From NCBI GenBank assembly GCA_026004675.1, contig BPJP01000008.1, positions 1 to 64,000 of the forward strand: a DNA stretch of 64,000 nucleotides. The letters run 5' to 3'. The notes below the pieces were generated by a model. It was not told where the DNA came from and did no database searches. It saw only the letters and a list, made by a program, of their open reading frames with translations. Below are positions 27,898-37,816 of the stretch, in pieces. Within the stretch, counting starts at the first letter, position 1; every line of letters starts with the position of its first letter. The position numbers were made by a program, and so were the translations under genes. The DNA is from Gemmatales bacterium (GTDB lineage Bacteria; Planctomycetota; Planctomycetia; Gemmatales; Gemmataceae).

Positions 27898-29154
27898 TCA
27901 ACCTTCAAAAAGTTTCCTCATGGCCTTCAACCCGCGCACGACCCGTTCGATGTGTTCCATCGTGTTGTACAGATGCGGGCAGAAGCGCAAGCCTCCAGTA
28001 GGAGCGGCAGCGATTCCGAACTCATTGTACATCCGCTCGAAAAGTTGTCGCCGACGTGCCGGTGGGGCTTGAATGGTACAGACGCCAGCACTCAATTGCG
28101 GGGCAAAAGGCGTGACCAGGTCAAGTCCCAGCTCTTTGCACGAGGCTTTCAACGCTGCCACCAATTCGTAGATGCGCGTTTCGATGAGGTCAGGCCCGAT
28201 CCTGTTGTGAAATTCGATTGCCATTGCCAGTGCGGCCAAAGCGGCGTCGTTGCGCTGGCCGAGCGTCTCGAACTTGCGAGCGCCTCTGCTTGCCGGTTGC
28301 ACCTTCTCGCCCCATCCCGAGCCAACAATCAAAGGCCAAACCTTGTCGATTCGGCTTTCCCGGATGTAAAGGATTCCAACCTCCTTCGGACCAACCAGCC
28401 ATTTGTGGGCGCTGGCACTGTACGAGTCGCAATCCAGGTCATGCAAATCAACCCGGAGGGCACCACACGTTTGCGCACCGTCGACATGAACGAAAATATC
28501 ACGCTTGTGTGCCTGCCGGCAGATTTCTTTGATCGGCAACTGGATGCCGCTCACATTCGAAACATGCGTCAGTGCCAGCACTCGTGTCTTCGGTCCCAAT
28601 GCCTTGACAAAGACATCGATAAGTTCATCCTCACTCGCAGGGGCAGTCGGCGTCCTCACACGCTTCACGCTAAAACCGATGCGGGCGGCGCGAACGCTCC
28701 AGGCGACATGGTTCGTGGGATGGTTCTGATCCCACACGACTACCTCGTCGCCTGGCTTGAGTGCCACCCCCTGCACGATGACGTTGTTGGCTTCGCTCGT
28801 ATTGCGGACCAGAGCGATCTCATCCGTCGACGCGCCGAGGTAGCCTGCCACGCTCGCTCGGGATTCATCACGATATTTGGCGAATTTCTCGCGGTTTTGA
28901 AAAGAGCAATCGGCATCGATGTCCCGGGTCAAGGACATCACCCGTTCGAAAACGCTTCTGGGCGAAGGGCACAAATTGGCCGCGTTCATCGGCACTTTGC
29001 GTTCATCGAAAATAAATGCCTGGCGGATTTTTCGCCAGAACGATTCGTCTCGAATGGGAGTCGACGCATTGGCCGCCAGCCAACTCGCTACTGGCGGCAG
29101 CGCAGCCGCCGCTGCTGTCGCTCCACGCAGAAAATCGCGCCGCGAGCCTGTCAT
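27898..29154 (-). CDS. Tat-exported class-V aminotransferase (cysteine-desulfurase-like)
   Basis: A 418-residue PLP enzyme of the class-V fold. The PLP-binding Lys is in YSASAHKWLVGPKEVGILYI (SAHKW), with HVDGAQTCGALRVDLHDLDC providing the cofactor-contacting Asp. The N-terminus MTGSRRDFLRGATAAAAALP is a clear twin-Arg signal (RRDFLRG plus a hydrophobic stretch), so the protein is predicted to be exported folded, with cofactor already inserted. It carries VRNTSEANNVIVQGVALKPG as in isopenicillin-epimerase-like members. Its substrate is unknown; these members often act as amino-acid lyases or epimerases rather than desulfurases. It is first in a pair with the ABC ATPase. Confidence 0.86.
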   Translation of the reverse strand: MTGSRRDFLRGATAAAAALPPVASWLAANASTPIRDESFWRKIRQAFIFDERKVPMNAANLCPSPRSVFERVMSLTRDIDADCSFQNREKFAKYRDESRASVAGYLGASTDEIALVRNTSEANNVIVQGVALKPGDEVVVWDQNHPTNHVAWSVRAARIGFSVKRVRTPTAPASEDELIDVFVKALGPKTRVLALTHVSNVSGIQLPIKEICRQAHKRDIFVHVDGAQTCGALRVDLHDLDCDSYSASAHKWLVGPKEVGILYIRESRIDKVWPLIVGSGWGEKVQPASRGARKFETLGQRNDAALAALAMAIEFHNRIGPDLIETRIYELVAALKASCKELGLDLVTPFAPQLSAGVCTIQAPPARRRQLFERMYNEFGIAAAPTGGLRFCPHLYNTMEHIERVVRGLKAMRKLFEG

Positions 29155-29301
29155 CGGTCATCCTTCTTCGACGAGTTTTCGTTCGCTCGATCCTTTCCTA
29201 CCATCTTAGCCCCTTCTCACTTTGTCGAAAATGCCCAGCTTCCCGGAGTGGATCGTCAACTGCTCTGGCAACCGACAGCTTTTGGCGATATAAACCCGCC
29301 G

Positions 29302-29324
29302 CGCCGACGTGCTGCGCGTCGGCG
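29302..29324. repeat. Perfect 8-bp inverted repeat upstream of the acidic-protein gene
   Basis: cgccgacg (29302-29309) and cgtcggcg (29317-29324) pair around a 7-nt loop, in the divergent gap between the aminotransferase and the acidic-protein gene. The structure lies about 47 bp before the ATG at 29371 and has no T-run. It could be an operator or a leader hairpin. Confidence 0.3.
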
Positions 29325-29370
29325 ACGAAGCCGGCATTCGAACCCTTACGCAAAAAGGAGCAAGAGAGGG

Positions 29371-30288
29371 ATGCGTAAACTGTTTTGGTTCGGGGTTCTG
29401 ACCATCATTGCTGCCGCCTGGTGCCTTTACCTGGCGGCTGGTTACCTGGTCAGTTCGCCACAACGGAAGTTTTCCCAAACAGCACCGACTGTCTCCACAT
29501 CGGCGTCAATCGAAGTTGCCACCAGCAGTGGCCAAAGCGGAAGCTCGTTTGCGCCGCCTGCCAGCGCTGTTGCCGGTCACGCGGACAATAGCCATCGGCT
29601 CGACCTGGCCATCATCCAAGTTCCTCAAGCTGGCGTGGAAGAACAAGAAGTCTATGACGACCAGGCGGAAGACGTCGCGGAATTCGATCCAGGTGTCGAC
29701 GTTGGCCCACCGGATGTCATGCCGCCGTGTCAGGACGCCTCGTTTGAGCAGCCGCCGACCGTCATGCCTTACATCGACGAGACAGAAAAGGAAGTCAACA
29801 CTCGGCCGCGAATTCTCGAACACATTCTCGAATGGATGATCAACGCTCCCTGGCAAAACGATGAAAAAGACGCCTCGCCCGAGGCCGAAACCATTCCTCC
29901 GCCTCGAGCACTCGAGCAGATACCCGTTGCTCCTCGCCCGGGCGAAGGAAGCCAACCATTGGCTGAGCCGAAGAATGCCGAAGTCCTTCCCGTCCTGCCG
30001 GACGACGGCGATGAACCTCTCGAATTCGATCCCTCTTCGGATGCGGAAGATTCGGAGATTCCCAATTGCCAGGAGGATCCGAACCATCCATATCACTATC
30101 CGGCTTGCCCCCACAATGGTTGCCCCGATCGCGGAACGTACTGCCCCTACACCGGCAAATACTATCCGCCGGAAAAGCCGACACCGCCTGCCGAACCGCA
30201 GGAAGCCCCGGACCCATCGGATGCAGACCCCGACACGATGGAAGCGCGCCCGGAAGATCTGGGAGAGCAAAACCCCGAACCCATGTAA
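29371..30288 (+). CDS. Acidic, Pro-rich membrane-anchored protein, unknown function
   Basis: The ATG at 29371 follows an aagagaggg ribosome site; the open frame extends far upstream but that part is antisense to the aminotransferase. The 305-residue product starts MRKLFWFGVLTIIAAAWCLY (signal anchor) and is otherwise soluble, low-complexity and strongly acidic/Pro-rich (VAEFDPGVDVGPPDVMPPCQ, LPDDGDEPLEFDPSSDAEDS). Near the C-terminus a Cys/His-rich section (NHPYHYPACPHNGCPDRGTY, then CPYTG) may bind metal. No named family is recognised. It is bounded by a terminator at 30332-30375. Probably an exported scaffold or binding protein. Confidence 0.65.
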   Translation: MRKLFWFGVLTIIAAAWCLYLAAGYLVSSPQRKFSQTAPTVSTSASIEVATSSGQSGSSFAPPASAVAGHADNSHRLDLAIIQVPQAGVEEQEVYDDQAEDVAEFDPGVDVGPPDVMPPCQDASFEQPPTVMPYIDETEKEVNTRPRILEHILEWMINAPWQNDEKDASPEAETIPPPRALEQIPVAPRPGEGSQPLAEPKNAEVLPVLPDDGDEPLEFDPSSDAEDSEIPNCQEDPNHPYHYPACPHNGCPDRGTYCPYTGKYYPPEKPTPPAEPQEAPDPSDADPDTMEARPEDLGEQNPEPM

Positions 30289-30331
30289 ACCAGCCAGTCT
30301 GTTGCGAACACAGCAAGGCTCAGGGCGTCTT

Positions 30332-30375
30332 ACCCTCTCGCTCTCGCAAATAACGGAAGCGAGAGGGTTCTTTTT
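30332..30375 (+). terminator. Rho-independent terminator after the acidic-protein gene
   Basis: A perfect 11-bp stem (accctctcgct at 30332-30342, agcgagagggt at 30358-30368) with a 15-nt loop is followed by tcttttttcc. The minus-strand side has no T-run, so it acts on plus-strand transcription. It sits between the acidic-protein stop (30288) and the convergent cytochrome gene stop (30378). Confidence 0.85.
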
Positions 30376-30377
30376 TC

Positions 30378-33300
30378 CTATCGGCGACCGAACTCGTCGT
30401 CCGGTCGGAGGGACAGTGTGATGCCTTCGCCGGAGATGCGAAGATAAAGTCCGTGATGACCGTCCTTTCGAACGAGTTTGACCAAAAGGCGATTCCAGCC
30501 GGCATTGAGTTGCACCGGAATTTTGATCCCGTCGGGAATGGCTTTGGTTGTTTCCGTTTGCCGATGAACGACAGCGTCGTTGATCCAGACTTTCGCCTGT
30601 CCGCCGATGCCCAGAGCCATGGTAGCGCGTTGGGGCGCAGGCGAATAGACGTAGGTCAAAGCATAGGCGGAACAACGATCGGTTTTGAAAACATTGCCCA
30701 AGTCGAGCAAACCGACGGGACTGGAAGATAACCGGAACCACGCAATCTCTTTGCCATCGACCGAGTATTTGGCCTTTGGCGACGGATTCTTCTCGGGTGG
30801 GAACGGCGAATCGAGGTCAGCAGGGAAGGGACCCGCGACCCAGAAAGAGAATGCGGTGCCGCGCAGTGATTCCTGTGCCTGTCGATCTTTCAGGAAGGCG
30901 ACAAGATCGAGGAATTGCTGGAACTCGAGCTGCGCGAGAACATTATCGGGCATCAGCGACGTTTTCGTCTGGGAAAGTCGGGCGAGGTTTTCTTTAGCGA
31001 TGAAAATATCGCGCCCGTTCAGGTCGCGAAGGACCACCCCTCTTGGGGACTCGGAAATCTTCAAGCCAGAAAACGCCTGGCCTTTCTTGGTCGTAGCGAC
31101 GTATGTTTGGAAACCTTCCTTGATCTCCTTGCTGGGATCGATCATGGATTCCATGATTTTTTCGGTCGAATGAGTATCCCAGATTCGGGTGAGGTCGGGA
31201 CCGACATTGTCGCCAACTCCTTCGAGCCTGTGGCAGTTGGCACAAGCCAGTGTCTTGCCATTGAGGTAAAGCAGTTTGCCTCGGTTGGGGTCTCCCTGTT
31301 CGCGAACAAGTTTTTCAATGCGTTCTAGTTCTTTTTTGTCGAGCGAGACGAGCAGACCGCCTTTCATGACTTCGGTAAGCATTTGTTTGAGGTAGGGGCT
31401 TTTGGTGGCGTGGCGGCGGAGGGCGTCGACCACTTGGGGAAGAAGTTCGCGAGGCAACTTCTTCTGCAGGAAACGTTCGCCGACGATGCGAGCCCCCGAC
31501 ATAGTGGTGCCAAGAACGACGACGGCTTCTTTGAGGATGTCGCCCTTGGCGGAATCGAGAAAGTCTTTAGCGGCAGAAGTCGCCGCACGCGGATCGAGGG
31601 TGGCCAGGGCTTGGAGCGCTTCGAGCCGAATGGGATCAGAAACTTTGTCAGAAAAAAGAAGTTGATTCAATACGTGCGAAGTGTCAGGGTCATTCAGAGT
31701 GCGCAAAGCCCGAACGAGGGCCAACTGTTCGTCTTCGGAGCGAGACGAGTCGGCGAGCATTTTGGCCAAAAAGGGAGCGAAAAGCTTCAGTCCGGCCGAT
31801 TCGACCACGCCAATAGCCTCGCGACGCACATCGGGATGGTTATCCTCGAGCAATTGCATCAAGAGCGCGATGCCCCGGTCTCGGCTCTTGGGATTGTCGA
31901 AAAGCCAGGCGTTCATGGACTGAATGCCAGCCAGCTTGACGGCGGGTGCCAAGTCCCGCTTTCGCAGCATGTAGTCGACAAGCGGCGTCAGGTCGACAGG
32001 GGGCTGAAGAAGGTAGTTGTTGTAGGATCGCAGCAAGGAGGATTGTTGCTCGATGTCAAGATGGGGATAGGAGAGCAATTGAGGCAAAGCATTGGCTGCG
32101 GGACGGGTTCGGAACGACAAGAACGCCAGAACGACTTTGTCGTGCTCTTTCTGCACGCCCCCCTGAGCGAGAGCGATGAGCCGATCAATGCCTGGTTGGC
32201 CAAGTCGTTCGATGCCGCGAATCAAACCGTCGAACAAATAGCGATCCTTGGTATCTTCGGAGCGGAAAGCGTTGATCAGGGCGTCTTCCGCTCCTGGCGC
32301 GCCGATCCGTCCCAATGCCAGGTACAATGCCCGTCGAACGGCGGGATGCGTCTCTTCCAGGTTGCGAATGAGCACTTCGCTGACTCGGCGGTCCTTCGGT
32401 TTGCAGTTCAAAGCCAGTGCTTCGACCGCCAGCCGCCTGATCGCTGTTTCCTTGTCGTTGAGCAGATTCAAGACAAGGTCTTCGACCGATGGGCACCAGA
32501 ACGCTTGCACGACACCCAACGCGGCGATGCGTGCATTGACAGCACCGTCACGGTCATCGAGTATTTGCAACAGGGAAAAAAGGTTGCGAGGCCCTCGACG
32601 AACAAGCTCCCGCTGGGCGACCTGGCGGTCGGTGGCATTTTCGCTCTTGAGCGCCTTCAGGAGATCGTCATCCGAGGAGCGAACAATGGCATCCCAACTA
32701 GCGCGATTACGCAGTGGGATCGCCGGGTGGTCTTCGGTACCTGCCCAACGGATCCGGTAAATTCGGCCATGTTTGCCATCGCCAAACAACTGCCCGGCGC
32801 CACCTGAATCGGTTCTCCAGTCGCAGACGTACATGGCGCCATCTGGACCGACGATCATCTGACAGGGACGAAACAGAGGATCATCGGAACGGAGGAACTC
32901 GAACTCGTTGACGATTTCGAAAGTCGCTCCTTTCGGACGAACGACATAGGCGCGGATGACCTTGCGATAGACATCGGGATAGTAAATGAGACCGCGATAG
33001 TGTTTCGGGAAGAAAGTATCGTTGTAAATCAGGAGTCCGGCCGGCGCCCCTCGCCCAGTTTTCAACAAGCCGGGCATTTTGCCGGGCAATTCACCGAATG
33101 CAGCCCCCCGCACGAAATCAGGCCGGCAGCAACGTGCCCCTTGCTGCAAGCGCCAGCCGTAGTCCGCCCCTTCCGCGACGTGCATCAAGCGGCACCCCAT
33201 GAACTTGGTGCCGTCTTCGTTATCGTTGTCCGCGTGAAACATGTTGCCTTCCGCATCGAAGACGACTTCGCGGTAAGGATTGCGAAAGCCGATAGCAAAC

Positions 33301-34040
33301 ACGTGCAGATCGGAGCCGTCCGGTCGGCAGCGGAAAACGGCTCCTGTACGCCAGACCGTCGCTCGCGATCCGTCGGAACCTTCGACGTCGTTGTCGTCGT
33401 CACCCGTGGTGATATAAAGCCAGCCGTCGTTACCGAGCGCGATGCCCGAAACCTGGTAATGGTGGTAGCCGCAAAAACCTTTCGCGATGATCTGCATCGT
33501 GTCGAAAGGGCCATCGGGTCGGCTGCGTTTGTAACGGCGGACACTGCCTCGCCCGCTGACGTAAAGCCAATCGTCGTGCAACAGAATGCTCGATGGCAGT
33601 TGCTCTTCCAGGACGACGCGAGAATCGGTGTAGATTCCGTCTCCGTTGAAGTCGATGAGCGTCTTGACCACATCTTTCACTTCCTTGGCCATGGTGGCCA
33701 CCGTTCGTTTGGTCCCGTCCTGGAAGGTGAAGGTAACGGAGGTCTCTTTGCCGGGGCCGGTTGGATCGCGACGCCATTCAATGACATACAGCGTGCCGTC
33801 GTCGGCGAAGCGGATGCCGACCGGGTTGACAACGGTGGGGAACTCGGCCACGATCTCGACCTTGATCCCTTCGGGTGTGATGTAGCCTTTCAGCCGCTTG
33901 TCATGCTTTCCCTGATCCACATACTGCTTCAACCATTTGGGCTGCGGCAGCCTTTGGGATTGCGGTTGCAGGTAGTCGGTCTTGGCAAAGAGCAGTTGGC
34001 TAAGAACGAGCAAGACCCCGACAGTACAATAAGACTTCAC
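30378..34040 (-). CDS. PVC-type haem-binding CxxCH membrane-bound dehydrogenase
   Basis: A 1220-residue exported protein, intact. It begins with a signal peptide (MKSYCTVGVLLVLSQLLFAK), then an NHL/glucose-dehydrogenase-like beta-propeller (about 55-440) with VGIRFADDGTLYVIEWRRDP, VSGIALGNDGWLYITTGDDD and RPCQMIVGPDGAMYVCDWRT. Next is a long HEAT-repeat region (about 440-900). A mono-haem cytochrome c domain follows, with CxxCH as CANCH at about residue 932 and a candidate axial Met in TSLMPDN. The C-terminal ~150 residues form a separate beta domain (IGGQAKVWINDAVVHRQTET, then PVQLNAGWNRLLVKLVRKDG). This multi-domain plan is characteristic of PVC-superphylum dehydrogenase-like proteins; the substrate is unknown, perhaps a sugar derivative. 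Confidence 0.92.
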   Translation of the reverse strand: MKSYCTVGVLLVLSQLLFAKTDYLQPQSQRLPQPKWLKQYVDQGKHDKRLKGYITPEGIKVEIVAEFPTVVNPVGIRFADDGTLYVIEWRRDPTGPGKETSVTFTFQDGTKRTVATMAKEVKDVVKTLIDFNGDGIYTDSRVVLEEQLPSSILLHDDWLYVSGRGSVRRYKRSRPDGPFDTMQIIAKGFCGYHHYQVSGIALGNDGWLYITTGDDDNDVEGSDGSRATVWRTGAVFRCRPDGSDLHVFAIGFRNPYREVVFDAEGNMFHADNDNEDGTKFMGCRLMHVAEGADYGWRLQQGARCCRPDFVRGAAFGELPGKMPGLLKTGRGAPAGLLIYNDTFFPKHYRGLIYYPDVYRKVIRAYVVRPKGATFEIVNEFEFLRSDDPLFRPCQMIVGPDGAMYVCDWRTDSGGAGQLFGDGKHGRIYRIRWAGTEDHPAIPLRNRASWDAIVRSSDDDLLKALKSENATDRQVAQRELVRRGPRNLFSLLQILDDRDGAVNARIAALGVVQAFWCPSVEDLVLNLLNDKETAIRRLAVEALALNCKPKDRRVSEVLIRNLEETHPAVRRALYLALGRIGAPGAEDALINAFRSEDTKDRYLFDGLIRGIERLGQPGIDRLIALAQGGVQKEHDKVVLAFLSFRTRPAANALPQLLSYPHLDIEQQSSLLRSYNNYLLQPPVDLTPLVDYMLRKRDLAPAVKLAGIQSMNAWLFDNPKSRDRGIALLMQLLEDNHPDVRREAIGVVESAGLKLFAPFLAKMLADSSRSEDEQLALVRALRTLNDPDTSHVLNQLLFSDKVSDPIRLEALQALATLDPRAATSAAKDFLDSAKGDILKEAVVVLGTTMSGARIVGERFLQKKLPRELLPQVVDALRRHATKSPYLKQMLTEVMKGGLLVSLDKKELERIEKLVREQGDPNRGKLLYLNGKTLACANCHRLEGVGDNVGPDLTRIWDTHSTEKIMESMIDPSKEIKEGFQTYVATTKKGQAFSGLKISESPRGVVLRDLNGRDIFIAKENLARLSQTKTSLMPDNVLAQLEFQQFLDLVAFLKDRQAQESLRGTAFSFWVAGPFPADLDSPFPPEKNPSPKAKYSVDGKEIAWFRLSSSPVGLLDLGNVFKTDRCSAYALTYVYSPAPQRATMALGIGGQAKVWINDAVVHRQTETTKAIPDGIKIPVQLNAGWNRLLVKLVRKDGHHGLYLRISGEGITLSLRPDDEFGRR

Positions 34041-34347
34041 GGAAATTCTCCTATGTGGTTGCTATCCAGAACCCTGAAGGGGAAATATCAGTGGCTCGAT
34101 TATGGCACATCCACTCCCATCGGGAAAGTGATCAGTTCTTCGACGCGAATATGCAACGGGAAGTTCCAGCGAATCGAGGCCGGAAAAGGTCGAAGAATCG
34201 CCTTCGTTCGAAACGCCTCCTTTTTTCAGGCTTGTACTCGATGTTTGGGTGACGAATGCCCGAGATTCTGCTAAAAGGACAAAGACACCGAAGCTTCGAA
34301 AACCGACATGTCGTTGGCAACGCTCGCCCGTGGTATGGTGAAAGACG
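34041..34347. other. Divergent intergenic region, 307 bp
   Basis: Lies between the cytochrome gene and the second molybdoenzyme gene and must contain both promoters. Short open frames here have no protein-like character and were not accepted. No clear promoter, repeat or RNA structure was identified. Confidence 0.5.
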
Positions 34348-36451
34348 ATGACGCGGCATTCGAGAACCGTCCGTTGCGTGTGTCCTCACGACTGTCCCGA
34401 TACCTGTGCGATGCTGGTGCGGGTCGAAGCGGGCCGAGCCGTTTCGCTGCGCGGCGACCCCGAACATCCGTTTACCCGCGGCTTTCTCTGCCAGAAAGTA
34501 AGCCGCTATCTCGAGAGGGTCTATCATAAAGATCGGCTGCGTTGGCCCATGAAACGCGTCGGTCCGAAGGGCAAAGGGGAGTTCGTACGCATCTCCTGGG
34601 ACGAAGCCATCGACACGATCGCACAGAAGTTTCTGGAGATAGCCGCGTCGAGCGACGGCCCGCAGGCCATTTTGCCTTTCAGCTACTGTGGCACGATGGG
34701 GAAGATCCAAGGAAGCAGCCTGGATCGCCGTTTCTTTCACCGATTGGGAGCCTCGCTCCTGGACCGCACGATTTGTGCGACGGCGGGCGCCGCAGGGTCC
34801 GACATTACTCTCGGGACGCGGGCGGTCACCGATCCTTATGCCATCAACCATTGCCGATACATCATCAACTGGGGTTCCAACACCAGCGTAACGAACATGC
34901 ACTTGTGGGCACGGATGCATGAAGCTCGGCGAAACGGCGCTCGAATCGTCACCATCGACCCCTACTGCTCGAAAACCGCCGAGCGCAGCGATTGGTGGGT
35001 TCCCGTTCGTCCCGGAACGGACGCTGCCCTGGCCCTGGGAATGATGCACATCATCTTTCGTGAAGGATGGGAGGATACGGACTATCTTCGACAATACTGT
35101 TTGGGAGGTGACCAACTTCGGGAGCGAGTCCTTCGCGACTATCCGCCTGAGCGAGTGGCGGAGATCACCTCCTTGCCGGTTCGAGACATCGAGAGGCTGG
35201 CATACGAATACGCCCACACAAAGCCGAGCGTGATTCGTGTGAATTACGGTTTGCAACGCCATTTCGGCGGCGGCATGGCGGTTCGTACGATCACCTGTCT
35301 GCCCGCGGTGGTCGGCGCCTGGCGTGATCCGGGCGGCGGTGCTTTGCTCAGCACCAGTAAATTGTATCCGTTCAACAACGACAAACTGGAACGCCCCGAC
35401 CTGATCCCGCCTGGAACACGAACATTGAATATGACGCAACTGGCGGAGATTCTGAACGGAGAAATCGAACCGCCGCCGATCCGTGCCTTGTATGTCTACA
35501 ATTCCAATCCTGCCGCGGTGTGCCCCAACCAGCGCAAGGTCATTCAAGGTTTGTTGCGTGAAGACTTGTTTACAGTGGTTCATGAACAGTTCCCCACCGA
35601 CACAGTCGATTATGCCGACGTGGTGCTGCCGGCGACAACGCAATTGGAGCATTTTGACCTGCACGGCTCCTACGGGCATTTGCATGTTCAAGTCAACGAA
35701 CCTGCGATCCGTCCCCTTTATGAAGCGAAACCCAACACCGAGGTGTTTCGGCTGCTGGCTCGACGCATGGGATGGGAACTTGAATTGTTCGAGGTCAGCG
35801 ACGAAGAATTGGCTGAGGAAGCACTGTCGGGCAACGGCGACCAGACGAGGTTCCCACCCGCGCACGCTTTCGCGGGGATCACGCTGAAGGAGTTGCGCCA
35901 AAACGGCCCTAGGCGCCTGAGGATCGCAGAGGACTTCGCTCCCTTTGCTGAGGGGGGCTTTGCGACGCCAAGCGGCAAATGTGAACTGTTCAGCCCGGCG
36001 CTGGAAGCGCAAGGGTTGGATCCGTTGCCCAACTACACTCCCCCTCGAGAAGACCCGCAAACGCAGCCTGAGCTGGCCTCCCCGTTTCCCTTTGCAATTG
36101 ATCAGCCCGCCGGCACCCGAGTTTTTGAATTCGACATTTGTCAACGTGGAGTCGCTGCGCCGTGGAGCAGGCGAACCCGTCGTGGAAATGTCGCAGGAAG
36201 ATGCCCAAAAACGAGGAATCGCCAGTGGCGATCGGGTTCGCGTCTTCAACGAGCGTGGCGAATTTCGCGCTCGGGCAAGCGTCAGCCAGCGGGTCAAAGC
36301 CGGCGTCGCTGTGGCCCCCAGCGTATGGTGGAACAAGTATTCGCCTGACGGGAACAATTGCAACAGTACGACCAGCAGCAAGTTGACCGATTTCGGCGCC
36401 GCTGCGACGTTCTTCGATAACCTGGTTGAAATCGCTCGCGAGATGTCATGA
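34348..36451 (+). CDS. Second molybdopterin oxidoreductase, BisC/Psr-like (one frameshift)
   Basis: A ~700-residue molybdoenzyme. The [4Fe-4S] site is CVCPHDCPDTC at residues 10-20 (MTRHSRTVRCVCPHDCPDTC), with GFLCQKVSRYLERVY after it. The likely Mo-ligand Cys is in LLDRTICATAGAAG. Cofactor-binding parts include YIINWGSNTSVTNMHLWARM, RIVTIDPYCSKTAERSDWWV and LYVYNSNPAAVCPNQRKVIQ. One shift near 36085 moves from PELASPFPFAIDQ to the +1 frame, LISPPAPEFLNSTFVNVESL, which completes the conserved C-terminal dinucleotide domain (KAGVAVAPSVWWNKYSPDGN) and ends at 36451. No signal peptide is seen, so it is cytoplasmic. This branch covers formate-dehydrogenase-like and S/N-oxide reductase-like enzymes of unknown substrate. 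Confidence 0.85.
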
Positions 36452-36567
36452 GCTTTCGAATGGAACGCTTCTTTTCTCAGTCTAAAAACAAAGATGCCTG
36501 CGAAATGCAACAGGCAAGACGAAAGCGGAAGCTGCCGTCCACGCCAGGAAATGTGTCTGGAGAATAA

Positions 36568-37736
36568 ATGATGAGTCGTTTGCATGCCAGAGGACTGGTT
36601 CTTTGCGCCGCGGTCTTGTTCGTCATGGCAGTCGACGCCAAAAGCGCTGACGGCGATGTGACGGCGCTTTTAGCCACGATCAAGGCGGTGGGAAAAGAGG
36701 GGGAAGGCAACGTGGCGGCGGCCAAGGCGTGGCAGAAACTGGTCGAACATGGCCCCCAGGTATTGGTTCCCGTCCTCGCTGGCTTGGACGGAGCCAACGT
36801 TCGCGCCGCCAACTGGATTCGCCTGGCAGTCGATGCCATCGCCGAAAAAGCACTCGAAACAAAACAAGTCGATGCCAAACAACTCGAGGCGTTTATCAGA
36901 GATAAAAGCCACTCCGGCCGAGGAAGACGCTTGGCGTTCGAAATCCTGCGCCAAGTCGATGCCACCTCCCCCGACCGGCTCTTGCCCGACATGCTCGACG
37001 ACCCCAGCAGCGAATTGCGCCGCGAAGCTATTGCACGCGTGATCACAAAAATCGAGAAATTGCTGGAAAGCGCGAACAAGGCCGCTGCTCTCGACCTCCT
37101 CAAAAAAATCTTCCCGCACACTCGTGACCGGGACCAGGTCGATCTGGTCGCCGACCACCTCGCCAAACTGGGCGTTCAAGTCGATCTCCAGAAACACTAT
37201 GGCATCGTCAATCGCTGGTATATCGCCACTCCCTTCGACAACAGCGGGCAAAAGGGATTCGATATCGCGTATCCGCCGGAAAAAAGGGTCGATCTGAACG
37301 CCACTTACGAAGGCAAGAATGGCACCAAAGTTCAATGGAAAATGGTCAGCACGGATGACCCTCGCGGCCCTTGTTGACCTCAACACGGCGATCGGAAAAA
37401 TCAAAGGGGCCGTCGCTTATGCCTATACCGTTGTCGAATCCCCCCAGGGAACAAAATGTCCAATTGCGCATGGGTAGCAACAACGCCGTCAAAATCTTCG
37501 TCAACGGGAAATTGATCTTCTTCCGTGAGGAATATCATCACGGCATGGTGATGGATCAGTATATCGCTCCCTGCCAGCTGAAAGCGGGCAAAAACGAAAT
37601 CCTGCTCAAAGTCTGCCAGAATGAGCAAGACCAACCGTGGGCGCAAAAGTGGTCGTTTCAGGTCCGCCTCTGCGACGAGCTTGGCGGTGCCGTTGCGTTC
37701 AAGGTTGTGCCAGCGCAGGACAAGACGCCGCGATAA
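36568..37736 (+). CDS. Secreted HEAT-repeat protein with C-terminal beta domain (frame-broken)
   Basis: The ATG at 36568 gives MMSRLHARGLVLCAAVLFVM, a signal peptide, then alpha-helical HEAT-like repeats (LLATIKAVGKEGEGNVAAAK, WIRLAVDAIAEKALETKQ, PDRLLPDMLDDPSSELRREA). The first frame ends at 37377 (DPRGPC). Continuation pieces lie in other frames: ALVDLNTAIGKIKGAVAYAY and then NVQLRMGSNNAVKIFVNGKL, QYIAPCQLKAGKNEILLKV, ending at 37736. Two single-base errors near 37365 and 37440 explain the breaks. The terminal domain, with a hydrophobic strand, VKIFVNGK and then LKAGKNEILLKV, looks like the final domain of the cytochrome at 30378. Probably an extracytoplasmic protein-binding module. Confidence 0.68.
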
Positions 37737-37816
37737 CTCTGCTTTTCTCGTCGTGTTGGTAAACGGAGAAACCAGGTCATCGGCTAATAGCTCCCAAAAA
37801 CTACGAGGATGCGGTT

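Noticed and set aside
27952-29370. Upstream extension of the acidic-protein frame
   Set aside because: It is antisense to the aminotransferase; the real start is the ATG at 29371 with a ribosome site.
31383-32807. Long plus-strand open frame, 474 aa
   Set aside because: Antisense to the PVC cytochrome gene, with no protein-like features.
34132-36585. Long minus-strand open frame, 817 aa
   Set aside because: Antisense to the second molybdoenzyme gene, whose motifs are unambiguous.
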